Source of the DNA: Sisyra terminalis
Taxonomy: Eukaryota > Arthropoda > Insecta > Neuroptera > Sisyridae
NCBI GenBank assembly: GCA_958496175.1
Contig: OY292277.1
Location: forward strand, 23,392,282 to 23,456,281
DNA: 64,000 nucleotides
Direction of reading: 5' to 3'
Below the pieces are notes generated by a model. The model was not told the DNA's origin and made no database searches. It saw only the letters and a program-made list of their open reading frames with translations. Made by a program: the position numbers and the translations under genes. Below are positions 11,807 through 24,800 of this stretch, one piece after another. Position 1 is the stretch's first letter. Each line of letters starts with the position of its first letter.

Positions 11807-14800
11807 AAAAGAAAATAGGATTGTTTTGAATATGTTTTTGAGCGAACTGCAGAAAATACATTTTAACCCTTTTAATATTATACACCTTGAGTTATAAGAC
11901 TAATATTTTTATTAATCGTTACATTTATCGGTAGATGGCGCCCGAATAATTTTTCTTTAAATTTGTATGTGAAATTTTAAGTTCAAAGATTTGAAAATTA
12001 ACCAGATCTCTCAACTAAATAAGTTTGAAAAGTTAAAAGAATTCATTTAGTCCGCTCTTAATATAGTAGGAAATATTTATTGACAATTTTTTTTTTTGGA
12101 AATATTGTCGCCCTTAGACAAAAGCACATACTGTAACTAGTAGTTTATTTTGTCTTTTTTTTATTAATGGAAGCTTTCAAGACTAGTGCCACTTAGATTC
12201 GATCCTGTGCAACACTAGTCTCTTATCTATTGGCTACAGGAACTTAAAGGGCTGCTACCAGAATTACTAGTAACAATGTTTTGCTTTTTAATGTACTCTA
12301 TGATTGTAATGGCTTAAAGAAAATTCACAAACCAAGAAATACGGTCACTGGTTACCCGTCCACCAGTAGTCTCCCTTTTTTGTGTTATGATTTTCTTGCA
12401 CAAATTTAAAAATAATTCAGTTTGGAAAATGACAAATTTTAATATTCATAATTTCTGACGCATTCGCAATTTTTAAGAATTTATTAAAACAGGTAACAAT
12501 ATATAACAGAGAGATAATTTAATTTTGGACATTGGTGTAATTTTAAAACCTTGTAAATATAAAAAATATTTGAAACACTGCAGATACCTCAGTACAATAA
12601 AATTATAAACAATATCAAACTGGATATTTAAATAGTAGCGAATTTTAGCAAACTTTAATGTTTCATTTCAGCCAATGTTTTTGTCAAGGATGCCAACAAT
12701 ATTATTTAGATTAAATCCAAATTGAAGCTATAAATAATTTAATCTATAATTTTATTTTTAGTGGAAGATACTTCCGATAAAATTTAGTAAGTTTACTAGG
12801 TTATATTTGTCGCTGTTTTATCACGATCTAACAACTAAATACAATTTTATTTCTGCTAGTAATTAGATATGATATCATTTTTAAAGCTTGTAACATTATT
12901 TTCGTTAAATATTTTCGCTATATATACTATTGATTAATAGATGATTGAAGATATGGTGATTGAAAATTGAATTCATGACCCAAAAAAAAAAAGTTTCCGC
13001 GTTTCTTATTGTATAAAACAATTATTATTCACTTTTATTTATCCACTAAGTGTGAATTCTAGTATATTCCCAGAAATACATCGTAATTTAATAACGTCCC
13101 AAATTTTTTAGCGAAGAAATATTACTTGAAAACTTCAAAATTTCCAAAAATGCACGTTTGCTTCTATTTCTAAAGTACCTAGAACTGAACAAAAATTATT
13201 TTCTAAAAGCTTCAAATTAATTAGAATGAAAGTTCAAAAGATAGAGCTTTTGAAAATTTAAAACTATAACCAATAGGTATGGGGGGTAATCGCAAGAGTT
13301 AGGGTGGTTTTATATAATAAAAGCATGCCAATCTAAAACCAAAAGAACTTTGATTACTTCATATTAAGGAGAAGTATAAGTTACAATAATACTTGAAACG
13401 TTAAACGTTTTTTCCTTAACAAAGGTTTCTAGATTACGAAATTATAGGTATAGGCTTACAGCCAATCATGCGGTCACATAAATTGTAAGTAAAAATCGGA
13501 ATCATTCTAAATTAAAGTTCCAACATTGTCAACAAAAGACAAAAGTTTGAACGGTTTGAACTAGTATCATTGAGTTCTAGAAACGCCATCTATCGAGTTC
13601 AGTTTTCTTTAAAAGACTGTAATGTAAAAAAGAATGCAAATTTAGTTTGAAACCTTTTTTTAGGTGACCTTATCACGTTATAATATACTTATAGATATAT
13701 TTTATTGATTTTAAAGCGATGAAGTAGCATTTGGTAACTATAAGGTTTCTATTAGGTTCCAATATGCACCTTTGGTGCATATGAGATAAATGCAGATCGA
13801 ACCAATTGAAACCAATTAAATGTGAAATAAATCTTACGACTCCGATTAATTTATAAAGTATATTTATCAAACTATTAATGCAAGAAACAACTAAAACAAA
13901 ATAAATAAAAGAAAATATGTTTTTATTAACTTTCAAAACTCATCTTATATTTTAAAACCCTATTTTCCACGATAAATAATGAAAGTAAAATCGGTTCACA
14001 ACAATAAAACATCAATATTTTTCTCCTTTTAATAATACTAAGTTTATTTATAAAATCTAATTTTAGTTTGAAAAATTGACTTTTATAAGTACCTACTGCG
14101 TATAAAATGCTAACATCAAAATAATGGTTGTAAAAAAACGTATTTAAAAGATTTTCTATGAAATGTTTAACTAGGAGCAAAATTAAAAAGGATTCAAAGG
14201 CAGTTGTCCTTGGTTGATCGCAATATAAAGCTTCAAGCATCTTGCGTTAAATAAAAATATCTATCTTCTTTGAATGGGTTTTTTTTAAATTAACATAGTT
14301 TTTTTAAATTATCTTTCCCTGTTTGCTGTTGTAACGTTCAAAATATTCAACCTAGTGATTATATGAATTTAACCATTTAACTTTAAATTTGATAGAATAA
14401 ATATCCTATTAGAAGAAAATTAAAGATAAAAAATGCAATACCAACATTTATACAAATTAACAATAGAATCAAACGTACGGCGTAATTTATTTAATTCTTT
14501 AAAAATCATTGATTTTACATTTATTGTTTTAATTTATCAATTTTTATGAACATTTTATGCAAATTGCAAACCATTGCAAAAATATAGTTCTTGTTATTAG
14601 GTTTTGTTCTGAGTTAATTGATTAATGAAATGAATAACAAAGAGGAACAAACTGTGACTTGAATTTGAAAAACAAAATCTCTACACCGAATGTCAAATTT
14701 CAAGTTTCTTTATCACCTTAAGGTAATAACTATTGCTTTTGAATAAAAACGTCCTACTTCGTAAAAAAATCCTGTCAGCTCATTTTAACCCCATAAGCTT

Positions 14801-15011
14801 ATGTGTCTAAAAAAGAAGAGCGAACATTCTTGTATGAACCTATAATATGTATTGAATATCTGAACAGCAAACATATAAATATCTAAAGAAATAAATTAAA
14901 TTTGTAAGAAATCAAGATTTTTTTTTGAAATATAGATATTAAATGTAGTTTTACTAGATTTTAAAAACCCCTACATATTGAAAACTAAGGGAACTAATTT
15001 ACTAATATAAT
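11807..15011. other. Gene-free stretch
   Basis: No gene or complete transposon was recognised. Two AGATGGCG motifs lie at 11933-11942 (plus strand) and 13584-13591 (minus strand). A 9 bp stem ATATGCACC/GGTGCATAT lies near 13758. Minus-strand open frames at 13673-14240 show no family resemblance and have AT-driven composition. Confidence 0.5.
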
Positions 15012-15022
15012 ACCAAAATTAG

Positions 15023-15185
15023 CCTACTGGTGGCCGAGTGGTCTAGGTGACCGCTTGGTAGGCAAGGGGTTCGAATCTCGCATCAAACAAATTTTCAATA
15101 ATTCCCAATTTATGGATTTTTGTGAATCCTAGAGTCGCTAAAGATCTAAATAGTAATAAAGCGATGATAAATAGCAATAAAAAAC
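15023..15185 (+). mobile_element. tRNA-derived SINE, copy 4, with target duplication
   Basis: 163 bp element starting CCTACTGGTGGCCGAGTGG with box B GGTTCGAATCTC near 15068. The body ends AATCCTAGAGTCGCTAAAG and the tail GATAAATAGCAATAAAAAAC. It is flanked by ACCAAAATTAG (15012-15022) and ACCAAAGTTAG (15186-15196), an 11 bp target duplication with one mismatch. This defines both ends of the family and supports LINE-type target-primed insertion. Confidence 0.85.
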
Positions 15186-16985
15186 ACCAAAGTTAGAGGG
15201 ATTTGGAGCGGTACATAATTCGGAATTTCAATACAGTTACCAATAGTTCAATTACCCGTAGGAGCATAATTCAATTTTACTAATAATTTATCTTTAATTG
15301 AAGCTTATTTTCATGTACTAAGTAAATAAATATCAAAATATAAAAATATATAACAATCAATATTTTATTATCATATGCAGCAGAAATTTTAAGGCGTTTT
15401 TCATTTACATTTTTTATAGAAACAACATTCTTTGTATATAATTATTTATATAAAAATTATATTTGTACCTGAAGAAGTCGGGAAACTGATGAAACGAGGT
15501 GAAAAAAATAAAAATAATAGAATTAAAAGTTCCCAAAAAACAGAGGATATAAATAATCATAAACTAACAATGGAAAAGAACCATCAAAACATTTTTTTTA
15601 TATATTTTAAATTACTTACCAGATTAGTCAATCTGATAATTCCTCTTATTTATTCAAAAATTTTCTGGATAGTAACTTTCGAACTGTTTATATATTTCAC
15701 GATATTATAATATTAAAGATCCCACATCAATTAAAGTGCAGTCTTTACATTAAACAACGATCAATCATGTTCAAGAAAATAAATCATTTTATATGAATTA
15801 CATGTACAACAAGCGATTTAACTGTAATAAAAATTGAATTTATAATATAAAATATTTGATGAGTTCGTCAATTTTAATTACTTAATAAAAAGTTTAATTT
15901 TCATATTGTAAATATTTATTATTTTTTTATAGACGAAGGATAATAAATTTAATATAAAAATAATTTAAATACTGCTTCATTTGTTCTTTATAAAATTTAT
16001 GAAATATTTGTATCTTCTAATAACAAAATCGATTGATTTTTAGCTCAGATAGGATCAATGAATTCTTGTTACTATTTTATTTTATCAATATAGGCAATAT
16101 GCGTACGCGCTAGATATTGGGGCCTCCATAATTCACAGAAAAATTGGTGCTAATTTTTAAATTTTAACGAAAATACGTTAAAGCGTTGGAAAAAATTGAT
16201 TCTTTGACTATAATATTAACACTAGCTTTAAAACTTTTAAATTGAAGTACAAACCTTTGAAAGTACAACTGACATTTGTGGTTGTCTATAAAACAACTAT
16301 TATTTATTGATCGTTATTAGGGGGATGATTTTGCGACTGACTATAGCAAGAATGAAAAATAGTTCCTTCATTCATATGTATCTTATTATCAGATCTTGTA
16401 TTATCTATTAACTGACAAAGTAATATGAATCATAATGTTCTAATAACGATGTTACCCATAAATGAAACTACCACTTTTGTATTTTATTTTAACCACATCC
16501 TAACTTTAAATATAACTACTTTTTTGGTAGTTTACTTTAATGATATTTTGTCTTTTATGATTCAACTATCCAATTAAAGGTTGTATGTTTTTAGATTGCC
16601 TGAAGAAGTTGAAATTACTGAAATTTAAAAACTTTACATCAAATTGTTTTACATTTTTCAAGTTCATGAGAAATATCCAGTTTACATTTTTACAAGTTTT
16701 AAAAATTATTTATATATAGTGTATATTTATAGTCTAGTACTATTTTTATTTAACCAATTTAATAATGGGTACAGAAATATTTGATGAACCCTATTACAGT
16801 TAAACGAGAAATAGTTATTTTAGTGATTTTTGAATACTTTTCTTCAATGATTTAAAAATTGAATAATATGCAAATAATAACTAAAGATTTAAATTCTCTG
16901 TAAAAACAAATTTATGTTTCTTCACTAGGAGTCAGGAATGATGACTTTACTTTAAAAGAGTCTTACTTGTATCTGGGAATATAGG

Positions 16986-17091
16986 CCTGTTAAAAAGGAA
17001 TTTAAAATGTTCAAAAAACCCATTAGAAGTAATTTAAAAATATTATAGGCATTTTAAATGTTATGAATTCAAAATGTCTTTTTTTAACAGG
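16986..17091. mobile_element. CCCTGTTAAAA MITE, copy 2
   Basis: 106 bp with ends CCTGTTAAAAA and TTTTTAACAGG. It carries the same interior TTCAAAAAACCCATTAGAAG block and the GGCATTTTAAATGTTATG block as 11156-11284. It is shorter by an internal deletion. Confidence 0.75.
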
Positions 17092-18872
17092 GAGGACCTT
17101 GTAAGTATATTATAGTAAAAAAATTGGTACTTGCTTTTTCTCTTTCTTCGTTTTTTTTAAATTCCAAAAAAAAAACAGTCTTATGGCTCATTTTTTATTT
17201 ACATGCGTTTCGTATTCAATTTTTATTCGAAAAGAATTCTTGTGAAATCATTTAGATTACATCAGAATATGTGTGATACGAATATAATATTGTACGATTT
17301 CAATGGGTTTCGATTTGTCAGCTACCTGAAACTTCGTCAATTCTTTTTTACATATTTTTACATATATGACTAAAAACGAGAAGACAAATACTTTTCGAAT
17401 AGAATTCAAATACCAAATGTATAAATATAAATGGGAAATAGTACTTAGCGCCCAAAGATAACGCATAATTTGCAACTAAAATATATAAATTTAAGTTGCC
17501 TTAATTGCTTTTATAGTTTTGCTTTTTTTATATAACGTTGTATTCATATATGCGTTTGTTTTAATTCCTCATAGGAATCAATAGAGTCTCACATCAACAG
17601 GTACAGCGAAGGACGCTGCTACTTATTAAGGGATATTTTTAATTGATGTTTTCGCATACTGGAATTAAAATTTTCCAAAATATAGCGAGTTTTCTCAAAA
17701 CTTAATTGAAAAATGTATATCTTGAAAGTAAGTTATTGTAGGTATCGCGAAGTATATGCTGAGGATTACTAAAGGGGATGTTTTTGATTTTTTAATTTAG
17801 GATTATAGGGAAAAATCAGTGGGAACTAATACTTATCAGTTTTCGTTATTTTTATTGATTGAAATTAATTATCAAAAGAATCTTTTTGTTTTTATGAATC
17901 AATATCAATGCATAGAGTTATTGATTAATTCTATAAGAAATAGTAGGTAAGTTTTAAATCTAAGCGCAAGGAATTTATAAATATTATTAATTTATCTGTT
18001 TTATAAATTAAAAATTAAATTTATTATTGAAAATATAAATAAAATTAAATTTATTAAACCACAACTATTATAATAAGGCAGAGCAGCGCTTGCCAGGTTC
18101 CACTAGTGGAAAATAAAATCATTTAGAAGAGTATACAATAATTAAATACTTTAACTTTAAATGACAAAAAGTTGGCATCGTAGGCATTTAAAAACTGTGA
18201 AAAAAAACGTTTTTTAATTAATGAAAAGTTTATACAGAAATTTTTTGTTGCATTTTTTCTTTTATTTTTCTCCCCAAAATAGGGGTTGTAAACGATATTA
18301 CAGAATATTGCGACGCTATTTTTTTTTGTTTTATTTTTACATTTCATTAGGATTTTTTTTTAATTTTATTTGTGTCGCTTTTTTTTGTGACTGTTGATTA
18401 ATTGTCATTTGTAAAGCTATTTACTATTTGTAGAACACATAAAAAAAACTTCTAAATTTGTATGTTATTTTAAACGGTCTTTTTTATCAGTTAGCTTTAT
18501 AAAACTGTAGGATAAAAACGCTTAAAATATTTTACATTTCTTAAATTTTCTTGTTATAGAAATTAAATAAACTTTACATCTTTAGGTACTATATAAAAAT
18601 CATTTATTATTGAAAAATTATATTTTTTTATAGTTCCATTTCAAAAATCATCAACTGTATGAGTTTATTTGTAAGTTCTTTATAAAAGACAACAATGATA
18701 TAATTGTATATAAGTAAAGATCAATAAAAGTAGACAATTTATTGTTTTATTGTAATATTTTACAATTTATTTATTTAAAAAAGTATTAATTTCATTTTAT
18801 TTATTTTTTTTAAATCAATTTTATTGATAAAGAAAAATAAGATTCGTATTTTTTTTCTGATTTGATCCACGT
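17092..18872. other. Gene-free stretch and 3' flank of the EGF-repeat gene
   Basis: No gene was seen. On the minus strand, possible poly(A) signals for the gene at 18873-26689 are AATAAA complements such as 18796-18801. The rest is AT-rich without recognisable repeats. Confidence 0.5.
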
Positions 18873-21800
18873 TTAATAATAGTATCGGTTATACCGGCTA
18901 TAGTTGCTGACATATCGACTTAAACTGCGAGATCTTGCATAACATTGCGACAATGCATCGCCAGTATAATCAGGGGGACATGTACAAACTGCCAAATGAC
19001 GTCGAGCGTTACATTCAGCATTAACACCACATTGGCCTAAACATGGATCAGTGCAAATATTTTGATTACATGCTCGATTATCGGGACATTGATCATCCGA
19101 TTCACATTCGCCACGTTTACATCCTGTCACTCCATTTCCAATAAATCCTGGTAAACAAGTACAAACTGGACGGTCGGTGCCGGATCGGTCGTAGCCAGGA
19201 GTACATTTGGCGTTGGGACCGCAGGGATTCGGCTCGCATAAATCGGCTAAAAATAATATTATTTATATTAATATATTGGTTTTATTATTTGATAGAATCC
19301 AATAATTATTTTTGAATAAAAAAAAAATAAAAAAAAATATGTCAGAAGTGGGATTCGAACCCACGCCCTCAGAGAGGACCAGAATTGCTCATATTGTAGT
19401 CGTGCTTGGAACACAACCAAGAATTGAATCTTGAGTCTGGCGCCTTAGACCGCTCGGCCATCCTGACATATGAAAATTGTTGTTTAAATTAAAACATTTT
19501 CATGATGTTTAATTTATTTTTACATATCATTAATATAAATATCATTTCACATTAAAATTGTTTTTAAAAGGCATAAGCAGCTAAAGATAATCTATTTTTA
19601 AAATATTTGCTTACACTAATGATAAAGTCTAAAGATAAAGATAAATAGATAGCATTTTTGATAAATTGAAATAATGCAAATGTTGCGCATACTTTATCAG
19701 TGATGAGACCTGCGCAACTAGCTCAAAGCTCATCAAGCTCTTAAAGGTGATTGGTTACAATTATTAACAATACGAAAAATAACAAAAAAAGGCAATTTCA
19801 CTATTCGTAATTAAAATTTGATTTTATATAAATTGATAAAAATTTTAGTACGAAAAACAAAAACCTATTGTTAACTTAACACAATAGTTTTTCGGTAAAA
19901 TTGAATCTTCTGAAGAGTCGTTAAATTATTACCAAGTAATACAAAGTTTTACTTTTTTGTTTAACAATTTTCCAAAAACTGTCCTATTAAAATCAAATAA
20001 AAAATATTTGAGTTTGGATAATATGAATTACTGATAATTTAGATTTAAAAAGATTTTTCGATGCTTATATTGTAAAGGTGGCTTTCATTTGCCCTAAATC
20101 AGAAGAGTGTAATAGGGATGTGACATTGAGGAGAAAAAAAAACTGTTCAATTAAAAACCGTTTTTTTTCTTTTCAAAAATAATCGATTTGAGAAAAATCG
20201 ATTTTCATAAGAAAAAATAATTAAAAGTGAAAAAATTGGTTTTTTCAGAATTAAAAAAGTTCAAGAAAAAGAACAAGCATAATTTCACAAAATATAGTTA
20301 AAGCAACATTGTTAGAACTTCACAATCCTCAATATTATCAGTTGAAGAACTCAAAATTTATATTTAAATTAATTTTTCTATTCTTCCAAGGTAAAGCAAA
20401 CAAGGTAGCGTTCATATGTTCTAAATCAGAAGAGTGTAGCAGAGATGTGACAATGCAGAGTGAAAAATTGATCAATAAAAAATCGGTTTTTCTCTTTTCA
20501 ATAATAATCGACAAAGGAAAAATCGATTTTTATTCGAAAAAATAATTGGTATTGGAAAAAATTTCGAGAAGAAAACAAATCTAATTTCACAAAATATGTT
20601 TAGAACAATGTTAGAACTTCTCATTCCTCAACATTAGTAGTTCTAGAAAAAATTTAATAAAACTTTTGCAATGGACAAAAAATTTTTATTGTGAACTAAA
20701 GAAAACATACTTAAAAGTAAAATTGTTATTATTCAATATTCTTCCATTAAATAAACTTTTGAAAGAAACATAAATCATCCAAAGCTAAACAGTGAATATA
20801 CAAAAACTGGTAACTACCCATGAAATATTCACAGCCTACACTGACAAATGACAAAAATTGGCAATTGAATGAACTCGAAATTACAGTTAAGACAAATAGT
20901 TTAAATTTTAGAAAATCATTATAAATCAAATGTAGTTTTCACTCACACGTTTATGTTTGCATATTTTGTTCTCTGTCTTAGTCAACATAAATACATACAA
21001 TATGTCACAGAAATTTTATGATTAGTGTAAACCCAATCATAAATTGGACAAAAATAAATTGAATGTCATCGGGCCCCCACTTTCTTATTTTTTTTTGAAT
21101 TGGTGCTCTCTCGTGGCCGTCGTTAGAACTATTGTTAGAACTATTCAGCTCTACTTCATATGCCGACTTAAAGAGGAGAGAATATACAATTTACAACTAT
21201 GTTGTGGAAGCGGAACGAACACTCGGAAAATTTAGGAGAAATGACAATTTAATTTTAACATGGGGCTTATGAAGCACGTTCACTCTAGTCATACAATCTC
21301 AGTGCATTATATACGCTTATCAATTATTATATTGGTACCAAAAAAAAAAATAATATAGTTGTTAGATAGAAACTAAATAGAAACTAAATTTCTTATGGTA
21401 AAACAAAAACTGTGATAATTGTACATTTAAATTTATTTTTCAATTAAAGTTTCACATTTAGAAAAAAAACTTTAGCTCTACTTTCTCGGAACTTTAAATC
21501 TATACATTCGCATAAGTAGCAAAATGTTTAGTATTAAGAATGCTTACTGTTGTTTTTGTTTCTTCTATACATCTTCTTACTGTAATTGTGATAATTTGAA
21601 ATCTATTAATAATTATATATCATTATTAACTACTAAATATCAAAATTCATGTAAAAAGCCAGTACTTTTACAACTTCCGTACTCCTTACCAGTCCGGTAT
21701 TCCTTACCGGTCTGGACTCCGTAAAAATCGATATTGAACAAAAAAATTGATTCTTAGTTAATCGATTTTTTGTTATATTAAAATCAATTGGTAAAATTGA

Positions 21801-24800
21801 TTTCTATAAAAGAAATATTTTTTCCAATTCAATTTGTTCTATAATCAATTATTTGTTTATATCTTTAAGCTCGGCTCGTTGGTCATCATCGACTTTTTTG
21901 GATATCAAGGAATAAGATGACGATGTGCAAATACTCTTAGAATGTTTAGCTTGCCATAACAAATAATTTTAGTATATAAAGAAGAATACAAGGATTAAAG
22001 AAGTTAATGATGATTAGGTACATACTTTTTTCGAAAGGTCTGCATTGAACGAATGGATCTCCAGTCATATCACGAGGACAAGAACAAACTGGTGTAAGTC
22101 CTCGAAGTTCACAATTAGCTCCAATTCCACATTTACCCTCGCAAGGATTTACACATTTGTTGTAATAACAAGCTGGTTTGTGGCCAGGACATTCAGAGTG
22201 TGATGTACATTCGGGTAAGCAAACTTCATAAGGATTTCCTTTATAGTTCTGAAATCAATTATTTGTTATAATTTGGATTATATAAATGAATTTATTTCAA
22301 AGTGGTTACCGTTGGGCATGAGCATACGGCTATATGATTGTTAACATTTTTACATTCGGCTCCTTTTCCACATTGGTCACACGCATTTTTACATTTGAAC
22401 TGTACACAGTTCTGGTTAGGTCCACATTCGGAATCACTAACACATTCGCGGCGGCATCCTGATAAAGGTGACCCAAAGAAGTTTGGAAGACATCGGCACA
22501 CAGGTGTGCCATTTCGATCGATACATTCGGTATTCGCACCACATGGACTCGGTTGGCATGGATTTGCTACAGTTAAATATTGTAAAAAAAAACAAGTTTA
22601 ATTATTTTTAGTCGAAGGTAATTCCATTCAGTACTTACGAGGATCGGCTGGACGACATTGCGATTGTGGATTTCCTGTAAAACCTGGTGGACAAGAGCAA
22701 ATTGGAATGTGATGTGTGACATCACATCGTGCACCATAACCGCAAGCTCCATCACAAGGATTGATGCATTTATTGTTTGGACCACATTGTAAATGATCAC
22801 GGCAATCATCATTGTCTATTAAAAATAGAATATTGATAAATTACTTCTTGACATCTAACACCTACACAGTAGACTTAGTTCTATTGTTAATACAAATGCT
22901 ATTTTTTTTTCTCTCCAAATGTCGAGAGCTGGATTCAAATGAATTTATTTGTAATCTTAAAATCTTTTCAACTCAATTTATCAAGTGTAAATAACAAAAT
23001 TAATCTCAACAAGTTTTTTTTTCATATCTCAACCATAAATCTGTAGGACGTAAATATTAAATTTAGCTATTTATATTCTGTATAGATGATTTAAGTTTTG
23101 CTAATAAAAAAAATCAATGAAATTTCAAAAGTTCAAGTTTAAAGATAATATCGATAATCACTCTAAGAGTGATGACTTAATTTCATTGAATGGCCGAAAG
23201 ATTTTTTGCTTCGATGAATTGTTAAAGCGACGGGAGATCAATGATCTATCAAGATCTACGGTTTGATTCGGTTTAAAAATTTTAATCATGCTTCTAGTAA
23301 CGAATACCGTTTAAACTTTTTATTAAAATATAAATATCGCAAATTTAAGATTATTGAACTCAATTTAAGGCAAACAAATTTTTAATAATGAAATTAATGG
23401 ATGCAAAATTAAGTCACTTGCAAATATCGTAGGCTTTTATCGTAGGTTTTTTTTTCAAACTTTCATATTTTCTCTTTTAAACTTTCTTATTTTGAAAAGT
23501 TTAAGAGCTTATAATTGTTATAATTGTATTTAAATAAACAGCAATATAGTTATATTTACTAAATGTTTGTCTATCTGTAACTTTCGGAAGTTAATACCTC
23601 ATAGTTTCATTGTAATTATTAATTATAACAACTAATTGTAGCGGATTTGAAAAAAATCACATTGTTAAAAGTATAGCTTGTCATATAAATCAAAATATAG
23701 AAACCTTTTAAGTCTTGGTATTTGGTAAGGTAAAGAAAATGAATGATCGGATTAAAAGTAACGAAAAGGAACCCAATCAACATACATATAAACTTTCAAA
23801 ATATCTCTAGGAAACAATTGGTAAAAATTGATGATTAATTCTCAAGGAAGGAGAGTTTTGTAAAACTAAACTCGATCATACTGCTTATTTGTTTTTGTAC
23901 TTATTGATTAATTTATCATAAAAAAAATAACATTTGACGTTTTAGCTGGTTAGTTAATGAACTATATGGTGATAAAGAATGCCGAACCAACTCCTATAAG
24001 AAAATATACCCTTAATTGTTAAAATTCAAAAGAATTTTCTTGTTTTAAAGAGTCAAATAACTATATTTTCAAAAACAAAGTGTGATGATTAAATCAAACT
24101 CCATTATTTTAATCCCCGAAAATTGAAAACTTTAACTACTTCATCTAACTATCAATCTTTCTCTTTATCTATTTGTCTATCTATCTATATATACAAAATC
24201 GTTTGTCCTGACTGACTGGTGAAGCAACGCAAAGCTTAAACCGTAGGTTGTAGAAACATGAAATTTGGAGGATGTAATCGTTATATGATGTAGGCATCAG
24301 ATAAGAAAGGATTTTTGAAATTTCCCTCCTAAAAAGGGCGAAAAAAGTTGCCAAAGTTTGCGTGAGTTAACGTGTGATTTGATCAACAATCGAAATTTCA
24401 AATTTAATAATCAAAATGCCGTTGAACACAAAATATTTTAAACGATTTTAAAAATTAAATATTTTTTTACATTTGAATTTGTTGGAATTTGAAATAAAAG
24501 GAAAAAATGCTAATGACACTATGTTAAAATATGTGGAAACTTCAGTGCATACGGATGATACTATAACCAATTCTATGAAGTTTCTTAATACACTTAATCC
24601 ACCTGGTCTTTCGACTTATTCATTGATCCTAAAAGTTCCAAGTAGTGCTACTACGAAATCACAATCTATTAAAGTTATGCAATGGAACCAAGTTACAACT
24701 GAAAACCTTGCATACAAACTTTTCTACTATGAAGTATAAAGTTTTAAGTTGTTTAAGGGTTGATTATAAGGTTTTTCCTTAGTCTAATTAACAAATTAGT

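Noticed and set aside
12170..12265. Degenerate tRNA or SINE on the minus strand (GGATCGAATCT and GTAGCCAATAGAT)
   Set aside because: The box-like words are too diverged and no acceptor or T-arm pairing was found. It does not match the SINE family body seen elsewhere.
13673..14240. Two minus-strand open frames as genes
   Set aside because: Low-complexity, AT-driven residue composition, no domain resemblance and no splice-site support.
22338..22601. Plus-strand open frame opposite EGF exon 4
   Set aside because: It is the antisense shadow of a cysteine-rich exon; the minus-strand frame has the conserved EGF spacing.
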